Source of the DNA: Homoserinimonas sedimenticola
Lineage (GTDB): Bacteria > Actinomycetota > Actinomycetes > Actinomycetales > Microbacteriaceae
Assembly (NCBI RefSeq): GCF_026094475.1
Contig: NZ_JAPELL010000001.1
Span: forward strand, 457,165 to 521,164
Direction of reading: 5' to 3'
DNA length: 64,000 nt
Positions 9,044-16,362 of this stretch are shown piece after piece. The position numbers were made by a program, and so were the translations under genes. How positions within the stretch are numbered: the first letter of the stretch is position 1; the number at the start of each line of letters is the position of its first letter. The notes beneath the pieces were generated by a model. That model was given only the letters and a program-made list of their open reading frames with translations. It was not told the DNA's origin and did not search any database.

Positions 9044-9049
9044 TACGGT
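9044..9049 (+). promoter_or_regulatory. -10 hexamer of udgX (leaderless geometry)
   Basis: TACGGT followed by GACGCC and the ATG at 9056. No Shine-Dalgarno sequence is present. Confidence 0.6.
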
Positions 9050-9055
9050 GACGCC

Positions 9056-9691
9056 ATGGCGGATGTGGAACGTCCCGGCGCGCAGGAGTGGGTCCCCGAC
9101 GGCGCAGGTCTTGAGGAGCTGCGCTCGGCCTCCGCCGAGTGCCGCGGCTGCGAGCTCTGGAAAGACGCCGAGCAGGTGGTCTTCTCTGCCGGGCAGCGCG
9201 GTGCCCGCATCATGCTCGTCGGCGAGCAGCCGGGCGACCAGGAGGACCGCACGGGGGAACCCTTCATCGGGCCCGCGGGGCGCGTGCTCGACGATGCCCT
9301 CGCCGATGCGGGGATCCCGCGCGGCGAGGCATACGTCACCAACGCCGTCAAGCACTTCAGACACCACGTGCGCGGCAAACGGCGGATCCACGACAAGCCC
9401 GGCGTCGCCCACATCGAAGCCTGCCACCCGTGGCTTGATGCCGAGATGCGGGTCATCTCCCCCGCCGTCGTCGTCGCGCTCGGAGCCACCGCCGGCCGTG
9501 CGCTCCTCGGGCGGCCCGTTCGGATCACGGCGGAGCGCGGCGCGCTGACGGAAGGACCTCAGGGCGCGCGTGTGCTCATCACGACGCATCCGTCTGCCCT
9601 GCTCCGGCTCCGAGGTCGCGAAGGCTGGGACGAAGCCTACGACAGGCTCGTCGCCGACCTGGAAATCGCGCGGGACGCCGCCAGGGCCTAG
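9056..9691 (+). CDS. udgX: UdgX-type uracil-DNA glycosylase
   Basis: A 211-residue family 4-like uracil-DNA glycosylase of the UdgX group, whose members become covalently bound to DNA at the excised uracil site. The active-site motif GEQPGDQED (56-64) is present. The UdgX-defining insertion KRRIH (108-112) is intact, with H112 as the expected covalent nucleophile. Iron-sulfur ligands C29, C32 and C123 are visible. The family 4 cysteine after TN.VK is replaced by H100 in NAVKHF, a change I associate with UdgX. The gene is divergent from dnaG, and its stop TAG overlaps the stop of the convergent dGTPase-like gene through a shared CTAG. Confidence 0.9.
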   Translation: MADVERPGAQEWVPDGAGLEELRSASAECRGCELWKDAEQVVFSAGQRGARIMLVGEQPGDQEDRTGEPFIGPAGRVLDDALADAGIPRGEAYVTNAVKHFRHHVRGKRRIHDKPGVAHIEACHPWLDAEMRVISPAVVVALGATAGRALLGRPVRITAERGALTEGPQGARVLITTHPSALLRLRGREGWDEAYDRLVADLEIARDAARA

Positions 9692-10944
9692 ACGACGAGG
9701 CGGTCGTGCCAGCTCATCGCCGACTGGTCCGTCAAGCTCGCGACCTGGTCGACGACCACGCGGCGGCGCGCCGCGTCATCCGGCGCCGCCTCCCAATCTG
9801 CGGCGAAACCCGGGTCAAGCTCCGAGGGGCCGGCTGCAAAGAGCGCATCAGCGACGCTCGTGAGAATCTCCCGCTGCTGCGCGTAGATCGGCTGCCGCGT
9901 GTTCCGCGACATCACGAAGGCCGCGACGATTCCCTTCAGCACCGCGATCTCGGCGCGGATCTCGCGCGGCACCACGACATCCGCACCGAAGCGGATCAAA
10001 CTCGCCTGCGGGAACGCGTCATGCGTCGCCTGCACGGCACCACCCGCGAACCGACCGATCAGCTGGCTCGTGAGGTTCTTGAGACGACTCTGTGCCAGCC
10101 GACTGCCATCCCACGCATCGATCCAGACGTCCAGGCTGTCAAGCCGGTCGAATGCCTCGATGAGCTCATCGTGACTCAGCTCACCGCCGATCCACTCGAA
10201 CATGGAATCGACAAGCTCATCGTGGTCGACACGAGCGCCCAAAGCACGCACATCGATGTACCCGCTGAAGATCGCATCCTCGAAATCGTGGACCGAATAG
10301 GCGATGTCGTCGGAGAGGTCCATGACCTGCGCCTCGATACAGAGGCGACCGTCCGGGGCGCCCGCCCGCAGCCACTCGAACGCCGCGACATCATCCTTGT
10401 AGAAACCGAACTTGGCGCGACCGCTTGGATCCGCGACCGAGCGCGTGTCCGGCCACGGGTACTTGCAGCTCGCGTCGAGACTCGCGCGCGTCAGGTTGAG
10501 ACCGTAGGCCCGGCCATCGTCGCCGAAAACCTTCGGCTCCAGGCGGGTCAGCAGTCGCAAGGTCTGTGCGTTCCCCTCAAAACCACCGAAATCCGCCGCC
10601 CACGCGTTCAGCGCGCGCTCGCCGTTGTGACCGAAGGGCGGATGCCCAAGATCATGCGCGAGGCACGCCGTATCGACGACATCCGGGTCCAGACCCAAAG
10701 CCGTTGCCAACTCGCGCCCCACCTGAGCCACCTCGAGCGAGTGAGTGAGCCGGTTTCGCGCGAAATCCGCGCCCTGCGTCGGGCTCAATACCTGCGTCTT
10801 CGCCGCCAGACGACGCAGCGCACTCGAATGCAGCAGCCGCGCGCGATCCCGTGCGAAATCGCTGCGCCGCGAATAGTGTTCCTCCGGCAGGAACCGTGCC
10901 GTGTCGTGCTCGCCATAGCCGTGCGCGGCGAGCCCGGAATCCAT
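9688..10944 (-). CDS. dgt: Deoxyguanosinetriphosphate triphosphohydrolase-like protein
   Basis: A 418-residue HD-domain phosphohydrolase. The metal-binding motif is spread over H68 (RNRLTHSLEV), H97 and D98 (CLAHDLGHPPFGHNGE) and a later aspartate (DLSDDIAYSVHD). These enzymes cleave dNTPs to deoxynucleoside and triphosphate and help set the dNTP pool. I chose the ATG at 10944, ten bases after the stop of dus. An in-frame GTG at 10950 has a GGGGG tract eight bases upstream and is equally possible. It forms a two-gene unit with dus, and its stop overlaps that of udgX by four bases. Confidence 0.88.
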   Translation of the reverse strand: MDSGLAAHGYGEHDTARFLPEEHYSRRSDFARDRARLLHSSALRRLAAKTQVLSPTQGADFARNRLTHSLEVAQVGRELATALGLDPDVVDTACLAHDLGHPPFGHNGERALNAWAADFGGFEGNAQTLRLLTRLEPKVFGDDGRAYGLNLTRASLDASCKYPWPDTRSVADPSGRAKFGFYKDDVAAFEWLRAGAPDGRLCIEAQVMDLSDDIAYSVHDFEDAIFSGYIDVRALGARVDHDELVDSMFEWIGGELSHDELIEAFDRLDSLDVWIDAWDGSRLAQSRLKNLTSQLIGRFAGGAVQATHDAFPQASLIRFGADVVVPREIRAEIAVLKGIVAAFVMSRNTRQPIYAQQREILTSVADALFAAGPSELDPGFAADWEAAPDDAARRRVVVDQVASLTDQSAMSWHDRLVV

Positions 10945-10954
10945 CAGCACCGAC

Positions 10955-12133
10955 TCAACCCCCACTGGAATCCAGCTCGGCTCCCGCGACCTCGACCGCC
11001 GCTGCCTCATCCAGATCACGACTATCGAGCCACCCCTGTGGCAGCGCCGGCCGCTTGGGCGTGCCCGCACGACCACGCGGCCCCTCAGCGCCCGCCCCCG
11101 GGTATGGCATCTCCCAGTCAAGCTCGCCCAGCAGGTCGTCCAGATGCGCGAAACTCTCCACCGTGGTCAGCCGCGCCCGCATATCGCCGCCCACGGGATA
11201 GCCCTTGAAATACCAGGACATGTGCTTGCGGATGTCACGGCAGGCCCACTCCTCGCTTTCAAAGAACTCGGCGAGGAGCTCGGTGTGGCGCCGGACCGTG
11301 CGGGCGACCTCCCCCAGGCTCGGCTGTGCCACATCCCGCTGACCGTTGAACGCCGCCACGAGATCACCGAACAACCACGGGCGACCCAGGCAACCACGGC
11401 CGACGACCACCCCGTCGCATCCGGTCTGCTCGACCATGCGCACGGCGTCCTCGCCCGACCAGATGTCGCCGTTGCCCAGCACAGGCACGCTCGTCACCGT
11501 CTGCTTCAACTTCTCGATCGCCGACCAATCGGCGTGGCCGCTGTAGAACTCCGAGGCCGTGCGCGCATGCAAGGCAACCGCCGCAACGCCCGCGTCCTCT
11601 GCAATCCGCCCCGCCTCAAGATACGTCAAATGGTCAGAGTCGATGCCCTTGCGCATCTTGACCGTGAGCGGGATGTCACCCGCCGCCTTCACGGCCCCCG
11701 CGACGATGTCGCGGAAGAGACCCGTCTTCCACGGAAGCGCCGAACCCCCGCCCTTGCGCGTCACCTTCGGCACGGGGCATCCAAAATTCAGGTCGATGTG
11801 GTCGGCGCGATCCTCCGCCACCAGCATTGTGACCGCCTCCGACACCGTCTTCGGATCGACGCCATAGAGCTGGATGCTGCGAGGTGTCTCCGACTCGTGA
11901 TGCTTGATGAGGCGCATGCTCGCAGGCGTGCGCTCCACCAGGGCGCGGCTCGTGATCATCTCGCTCACGTAGAGACCAGCACCGAACTCCCGGCACAGAC
12001 GCCGGAACGCCGTATTCGTGATGCCCGCCATCGGCGCGAGCACAACCGGCACGGCAAGCTCAAGCGACCCGATGCGCAGCGGCGACGCCACGGCAGAAGC
12101 CGGGCGCGAAGCGGTAGCGTCGATCACAGTCAC
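10955..12133 (-). CDS. dusB: tRNA-dihydrouridine synthase
   Basis: A 392-residue flavin enzyme that reduces uridine to dihydrouridine in tRNA D-loops. The TIM-barrel start VVLAPMAGITNTAFRRLCRE is diagnostic. The catalytic cysteine lies in DLNFGCPVPKV, and the FMN phosphate site in DGVVVGRGCLGRPWLF. DusB is the usual actinobacterial assignment, although the Dus subfamily cannot be proven by eye. The GTG at 12133 is supported by GGGAG nine bases upstream. It is divergent from the YbaK gene. Confidence 0.88.
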   Translation of the reverse strand: MTVIDATASRPASAVASPLRIGSLELAVPVVLAPMAGITNTAFRRLCREFGAGLYVSEMITSRALVERTPASMRLIKHHESETPRSIQLYGVDPKTVSEAVTMLVAEDRADHIDLNFGCPVPKVTRKGGGSALPWKTGLFRDIVAGAVKAAGDIPLTVKMRKGIDSDHLTYLEAGRIAEDAGVAAVALHARTASEFYSGHADWSAIEKLKQTVTSVPVLGNGDIWSGEDAVRMVEQTGCDGVVVGRGCLGRPWLFGDLVAAFNGQRDVAQPSLGEVARTVRRHTELLAEFFESEEWACRDIRKHMSWYFKGYPVGGDMRARLTTVESFAHLDDLLGELDWEMPYPGAGAEGPRGRAGTPKRPALPQGWLDSRDLDEAAAVEVAGAELDSSGG

Positions 12134-12165
12134 ACACCGATTCTCCCAGAAAGCATCCGGCGCGC

Positions 12166-12642
12166 ATGACAGCACTCACAGGAACCGCACGGGTCGCTGC
12201 CGCGGCAACAGAGCTCGGGCTCGACATCCAGCTCGTCGAAGGAGGGCCCGTCGCCAGCCTCGAGGAGGCCGCAGCATCCCTCGGCATCGAACCGTCTCAC
12301 GTGATCAAGAGCCTCGTCGTCAAACGCAAAGACGGAGGCTTCCTCTTCGCGCTCGTGCCCGGTGACCGGCAGATCTCCTGGAGCAAACTCCGCACCGTCG
12401 TCGGCGTCAACAAACTCTCACTGCCCGACGCGCACACCGCCTACGAGGCCACCGGCTACGAGCGCGGCACCATCACACCCCTCGGCAGCAGCACCGCATG
12501 GCCCGTCTACGCTGACGAGCGAATGCGCGGCAGACGAGTCTCCCTCGGCGCCGGCGCGCACCACACCACCTTCTTCGTCGACGCCGACGAACTCCTGGCA
12601 GCCCTCGACGCCACCGTCGCCGACATCACGGAAGCGAACTAG
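12166..12642 (+). CDS. YbaK/EbsC-family aminoacyl-tRNA deacylase
   Basis: A 158-residue single-domain protein of the YbaK/ProX editing family. The region SHVIKSLVVKRKDGGFLFAL contains the conserved lysine used for tRNA or substrate binding. GTITPLGS and the C-terminal VSLGAGAHHTTFFVD segment also match. Homologues hydrolyse Cys-tRNA(Pro) or related mischarged tRNAs in the cytosol; the exact specificity is not readable. Its stop codon TAG shares a CTAG with the stop of a small opposite-strand gene at 12639-12761. Confidence 0.88.
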   Translation: MTALTGTARVAAAATELGLDIQLVEGGPVASLEEAAASLGIEPSHVIKSLVVKRKDGGFLFALVPGDRQISWSKLRTVVGVNKLSLPDAHTAYEATGYERGTITPLGSSTAWPVYADERMRGRRVSLGAGAHHTTFFVDADELLAALDATVADITEAN

Positions 12643-12761
12643 TCCTCCCCTGCCTCCGGCGTCTCCGCCGCTTCCGGCGTAGGAACTGCGCAGGCGTCAC
12701 CCTCGCACGTGACGGCGTCGGGCGCGCCGAGGAACGTGAGCTTCGAAGCATCCGTCGTCAC
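12639..12761 (-). CDS. Small CX4C acidic protein coupled to the DsbA-like gene
   Basis: A 40-residue open frame starting with a GTG that overlaps the TGA of the DsbA-like gene as GTGA, so ribosomes could reinitiate directly. The middle reads LTFLGAPDAVTCEGDACAVP, with a cysteine pair C19-X4-C24. The tail is proline- and glutamate-rich and acidic. Codon choice is GC-rich at third positions, like real genes here. I do not recognise a named family. Translational coupling to a thiol oxidoreductase suggests a redox partner, substrate or metal-binding accessory, but this is inference. Confidence 0.6.
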   Translation of the reverse strand: MTTDASKLTFLGAPDAVTCEGDACAVPTPEAAETPEAGED

Positions 12762-13408
12762 GAACTCACCCGCTCCTCGCTGACCTGTCGCAACGCCTGG
12801 GCGAACGTCGCCGCCTCCTGAGCCCCCGAGATGCCATAGCGGCCGTCGATCACGAAAAACGGCACACCCTGGATGCCGTACGCTCGCGCCTGAGCCTGGT
12901 CGGCACTGACGGCATCGGCGAACTCCCCCGTCTCGAGCACGCGCAGCACCTCGTCCCCGTTCAGCCCAACCTCCGCCGCGAGATCGGCGAGCTGGGTGAG
13001 GTCACCGACGTGGGCACCCTCCTCGAAGTAGGCGCGCAGCAGCCGCTCCTTCATCTCGAGCTGCAGCCCCTGCGACTTCGCGAAGTGCAGGAGCTCGTGC
13101 GCCTTGAGCGTGTTCGTCTGCTTCATGGCGCCGAAGTCGTAGTTGAGGCCCACCTGCGCGGCAATCGCCGTGACATTCGCGAGCATCGCCTTCACCTGCT
13201 CCGGCGGCAGACCCTTGCGCGCGGACAGGTAATCGGCCGGCGTACCCACGAAGTCCGCGGGAGTATCGGGCGAGAGCTCGAAAGATCGGTACTCAACGTC
13301 CACCTCCCCGCCGAACTCAGCCGCGCCCGCCTCGAACTTGCGCTTGCCGATATAGCACCAGGGGCACTGGACGTCGGACCAAACCTCGACCTTGATGGGG
13401 TTGCTCAT
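12758..13408 (-). CDS. DsbA-family (FrnE-like) oxidoreductase
   Basis: A 216-residue cytosolic thioredoxin-fold protein of the FrnE/2-hydroxychromene isomerase-like group. The active site CPWC (C15 and C18) follows VEVWSDVQ. A helical insertion lies in the middle, and the cis-proline loop QGVPFFVIDGRYGISGAQ is near the C terminus. Such proteins act as disulfide isomerases or oxidoreductases in stress responses. No signal peptide is visible, so it is probably cytoplasmic. The ATG at 13408 starts at the family consensus. The 40-residue gene follows with a 4-base overlap. Confidence 0.88.
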   Translation of the reverse strand: MSNPIKVEVWSDVQCPWCYIGKRKFEAGAAEFGGEVDVEYRSFELSPDTPADFVGTPADYLSARKGLPPEQVKAMLANVTAIAAQVGLNYDFGAMKQTNTLKAHELLHFAKSQGLQLEMKERLLRAYFEEGAHVGDLTQLADLAAEVGLNGDEVLRVLETGEFADAVSADQAQARAYGIQGVPFFVIDGRYGISGAQEAATFAQALRQVSEERVSS

Positions 13409-13534
13409 GCTCAGGGCAACCGAGGCCGCATTCTCGGCATTCCCGCCCGTCGCGGGGCGCGAGTGCGGCAACCGGGCCGGCCTCGGAAGCTCAAACCGGC
13501 TCCTGGCCCACGCGAAGCGACCCCAGACGCCCGT

Positions 13535-13646
13535 CTTCGGAAATTCAGGAGATGCCGCCTCGGCCCGGATGTCGACGCGCCGGCTCCCCCGCAAACTCGG
13601 GGACACAGGCGCACGCCGCCTGCTCACTTCCTGAATTTCCGGAGCG
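13535..13646. repeat. REP-like palindromic element, copy A
   Basis: The left arm CTTCGGAAATTCAGGAG (13535-13551) and the right arm TTCCTGAATTTCCGGAG (13628-13644) are inverted copies with a 13-bp core of CGGAAATTCAGGA. They are separated by about 76 GC-rich bases that contain an inner CCCCG/CGGGG hairpin. The left arm supplies the stop codon of the DUF559 gene. The same arms recur at 14609-14709 and 25555-25815. Confidence 0.75.
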
Positions 13647-14504
13647 GCCATGTTTCAGTGCGGCCTCAACGGCGGCCAACGCTAACTCCCAGTCGTGGAA
13701 CACCACCTGCGCCGGCAGCCTCAACGGGATCAGGTCAGCACGCATGATCTCGATGTCCTTCAGCCGATCCAAGAGGAAGCGATCCCAGTGGAACTCCTCA
13801 CCATCGGTCTCGAGCCCCACCGCGCCGTCAATCACAAGGTCGACTCTTCGGTTGTTCTGCAGGCACACCTGCGTGATGACGTGGTGTCCGCGAAGACGGA
13901 GGCGGGTGCGGCTGAGGCTTTCGGGAAGACTCTCGCACGTCGCATCCACCCACTCGCGGATAAACCAGTAGCGCCGCGGGAGGGAGCGAAGAATGCGGTC
14001 GAGATCGTCGCTGTCGATGCGTCCAGTGTGCAGCGCCCAGTCCAGCGCCGCGACCGCCGTTTCGAGATCCTCGTCGAGAATCACCCGAGCGAGCGAGTCT
14101 CGGAGAGCCACCATTGTCGTCGAGCCACGGGATGCCACGTTGTCGCAGTCCCAATGGAGCTCGACGCCGAACTTCCGCTGCCTGGTCAACCGTGCACGTC
14201 GGTTGCGAGGCGAACGGAGCCGTGCCGCGTTGCCCGGAACGGAGATGTGCAAGGGACCGTGAGCCTCGAGCACCCAGCCTCCCTCGGCGCGAATCGCGGA
14301 GAGGCCAGTCAGCCTTCCGCCGCACCTCACGGCGAGGAAGCGCGGATCACCGACTGGCCGCGTTGAATACCACCCTTGACGGGCTCGAGACACCTCGCCC
14401 CTTCGGACCGCGAGCGTGAGGGCGTGGTCCGTCGCCCCTAGCGCGACGAGCTGTTGCTTTTGGGCGAAGCCGCCGAGGCTCTCCACCCACTGTGCGATAG
14501 ACAT
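13545..14504 (-). CDS. AbiEi-like winged-helix plus DUF559 (Vsr-like) protein
   Basis: A 319-residue protein. Residues 1-50 resemble the AbiEi-type winged-helix N terminus (GGFAQKQQLVALGATDHAL, then GEVSRARQGWYS). Residues about 200-283 match DUF559, a Vsr/PD-(D/E)XK-like nuclease fold: RRVDLVIDGAVGLETDGEEF, with D222, E232 and D234 as candidate metal ligands, ending in VFHDWELALAAVEAAL. Such proteins are common orphan genes in actinobacteria with unknown function. The last 33 residues, from about R287, and the stop codon are encoded by palindromic copy A, so the original C terminus was probably replaced when the element arrived. The ATG at 14504 has AGGA seven bases upstream. Confidence 0.75.
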   Translation of the reverse strand: MSIAQWVESLGGFAQKQQLVALGATDHALTLAVRRGEVSRARQGWYSTRPVGDPRFLAVRCGGRLTGLSAIRAEGGWVLEAHGPLHISVPGNAARLRSPRNRRARLTRQRKFGVELHWDCDNVASRGSTTMVALRDSLARVILDEDLETAVAALDWALHTGRIDSDDLDRILRSLPRRYWFIREWVDATCESLPESLSRTRLRLRGHHVITQVCLQNNRRVDLVIDGAVGLETDGEEFHWDRFLLDRLKDIEIMRADLIPLRLPAQVVFHDWELALAAVEAALKHGRSGNSGSEQAACACVPEFAGEPARRHPGRGGIS

Positions 14505-14608
14505 GGCCCGATCCTGCGGAGCCTGCCGCCGCGCCTCCGCAGCCGCGCCCCCAGCGGTGGACACAGGGCCGCTGTACTCCCTGGGGAGGAGGCACGGCCC
14601 CGGCCCGC

Positions 14609-14709
14609 TTACGAAAATTCAGGAAAGCGCGGGGGCACGGGGTGCGGCTAGCCCGAATACAGGGGCGCAGGCGGCGCCCCGCGCCCGCAGTTTCCTGAAT
14701 TTCCGAAGG
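14609..14709. repeat. REP-like palindromic element, copy B
   Basis: The left arm TTACGAAAATTCAGGAAA (14609-14626) and the right arm TTTCCTGAATTTCCGAAGG (14691-14709) face each other across 64 bases. The inner sequence GCCCGAATACAGGGGC can form a small hairpin comparable to the one in copy A. Copies A and B bracket the DUF559 gene. Confidence 0.75.
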
Positions 14710-14820
14710 GAGCAGGGAGCAGGGAGCGAATGGGGCGGCGGGCGGGCACCGCTCGACAAGACGGCAGTCGGGCACCGCTCGACGAGACGGCCGGCAGAGT
14801 ACCGCTCGGGGGGTGGAGGG
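14708..14820. repeat. Short tandem repeats (7-bp x3, 26-bp x2 plus remnant)
   Basis: GGGAGCA occurs twice and GGGAGCG once from 14708 to 14728. A 26-base unit beginning GGGCACCGCTCGAC is present at 14744-14769 and 14770-14795, with a remnant AGAGTACCGCTCG at 14796-14808. A weaker echo, GGGCGAGCGCCGTTCG, follows near 14827. Confidence 0.7.
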
Positions 14821-14862
14821 GGCGGCGGGCGAGCGCCGTTCGGGAAGGAGGGCGTCGCGGCG

Positions 14863-16248
14863 TTAGGCGCCGAGGAGACGCTCCGCGAGGTAGCCCTGCA
14901 GCCGGTCGAGCGAGATCCGCTCCTGCTGCATCGAGTCACGTTCGCGCACCGTCACCGCCTTGTCGTCGAGGGTGTCGAAGTCGACCGTGATGCAGAACGG
15001 CGTGCCGATCTCGTCCTGACGGCGGTAACGGCGACCGATGGCCCCCGCATCATCGAAGTCGATGTTCCAGTACTTGCGCAGGTCTGCCGCAAGCTCACGC
15101 GCGATGGGCGAGAGCTGCTCGTTGCGGGAGAGCGGAAGCACGGCCGCCTTGACGGGCGCGAGACGACGGTCCAGACGAAGCACGGTGCGCTTGTCCACGC
15201 CGCCCTTCGTATTAGGAGCCTCGTCCTCCGCATAGGCGTCGACGAGGAACGCCATAAGGGAGCGGGTAAGGCCTGCCGCCGGTTCGATGACGTAGGGCAC
15301 CCAGCGCTCGTTCTTCGCCTGGTCGAAGTAGGACAGGTCGCTGCCGGAGTGCTTCGCGTGCGTCGAAAGGTCGAAGTCGGTGCGATTGGCGATGCCCTCG
15401 AGCTCGCCGAACTCGCTGCCCTGGAAGCCGAAGCGGTACTCGATGTCGACTGTGCGCTTCGAGTAGTGGGAGAGCTTCTCCTTCGGGTGCTCATAAAGGC
15501 GAAGGTTGTCGGGGTTGATGCCCAGGTCGACATACCAGCGGAAGCGCTCGTCGATCCAGTACTGGTGCCATTCCTCATCCGTGCCCGGCTCGACGAAGAA
15601 CTCCATCTCCATCTGCTCGAACTCGCGGGTGCGGAAGATGAAGTTGCCCGGCGTGATCTCGTTGCGGAAGCTCTTGCCGATCTGCCCGATGCCGAACGGC
15701 GGCTTCTGGCGCGAGACGCCGAGCACGTTGGCGAAGTTCACGAAGATACCCTGTGCGGTCTCGGGGCGCAGGTAGTGCAGGCCAGCCTCGTCGTCGACCG
15801 GGCCGAGGTATGTCTTGAGCAGCCCAGAGAACTCTCGCGGCTCAGTCCACTGCCCCCGTGTGCCGCAGTTGGAACACGCGACCTCGGCGAGACCACCCTC
15901 GGGGGCACGCCCCTTCTTTTCCTCGAACTCTTCCTCGAGGTGATCGGCACGGAAGCGCTTGTGGCAGCTCAGGCATTCCACGAGCGGGTCGCTGAACACC
16001 TCGACGTGCCCGGACGCCTCCCACACCTTCTTGGGAAGGATGACAGAAGAGTCAAGCCCGACGACATCCTCGCGGCCGTTGACCATCGACTGCCACCACT
16101 GCTTCTTGATGTTCTCCTTGAGCGCGACGCCCAAGGGCCCGTAGTCCCACGCTGACCGCGATCCGCCGTAGATGTCACCGGCCTGGAAGACGAAGCCGCG
16201 ACGCTTCGCGAGGTTGATGACAGGGTCGAGGGATGAGGCAGTGGCCAC
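14863..16248 (-). CDS. glyS: Glycine--tRNA ligase
   Basis: A 461-residue class II glycyl-tRNA synthetase of the single-chain dimeric type. It starts with [18 protein letters not shown]. Motif 1 lies around [16 protein letters not shown], motif 2 around [20 protein letters not shown] and motif 3 near the C terminus. A zinc-type cysteine cluster is visible (CLSCHKRF and CSNCGTRG). It charges tRNA-Gly in the cytosol. The GTG start at 16248 has GGAG six bases upstream. It is probably monocistronic. Confidence 0.95.
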   Translation of the reverse strand: MATASSLDPVINLAKRRGFVFQAGDIYGGSRSAWDYGPLGVALKENIKKQWWQSMVNGREDVVGLDSSVILPKKVWEASGHVEVFSDPLVECLSCHKRFRADHLEEEFEEKKGRAPEGGLAEVACSNCGTRGQWTEPREFSGLLKTYLGPVDDEAGLHYLRPETAQGIFVNFANVLGVSRQKPPFGIGQIGKSFRNEITPGNFIFRTREFEQMEMEFFVEPGTDEEWHQYWIDERFRWYVDLGINPDNLRLYEHPKEKLSHYSKRTVDIEYRFGFQGSEFGELEGIANRTDFDLSTHAKHSGSDLSYFDQAKNERWVPYVIEPAAGLTRSLMAFLVDAYAEDEAPNTKGGVDKRTVLRLDRRLAPVKAAVLPLSRNEQLSPIARELAADLRKYWNIDFDDAGAIGRRYRRQDEIGTPFCITVDFDTLDDKAVTVRERDSMQQERISLDRLQGYLAERLLGA

Positions 16249-16362
16249 GAGGAACTCCAGGGGTCAGCCGGGCTGGATGCTCGGTCGATTGTGATGCGTA
16301 GGTTGTGCTGTGCGCGGCGCGCGACATCCAGCCTACTTGTCTCGCCGGGCTCGTTCCGCGCC

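Larger units (their letters stand above)
14505..14862. other. Gene-free interval upstream of glyS stop, repeat-rich
   Basis: This 358-base interval holds no convincing gene. It contains palindromic copy B (14609-14709), a 7-bp triplet GGGAGCA (14708-14728), and a 26-bp tandem repeat (14744-14795) with a decayed third copy. It separates the start of the DUF559 gene from the end of glyS. Confidence 0.7.

Noticed and set aside
13010-13747. Long plus-strand frame opposite the DsbA-like gene
   Set aside because: It is an antisense shadow of GC-rich coding sequence, with no family motif, while the opposite strand encodes a clear thioredoxin-fold protein.
14744-14808. CRISPR-like array
   Set aside because: The 26-base units are directly adjacent with no spacers, only two full copies exist, and no cas gene is nearby.
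14619-14939. A 106-residue minus-strand frame through palindromic copy B and the tandem repeats
   Set aside because: It ends at the TGA that is built into the repeat arm, overlaps the glyS end, has low-complexity arginine and serine content, and lacks a ribosome-binding site or family motif.
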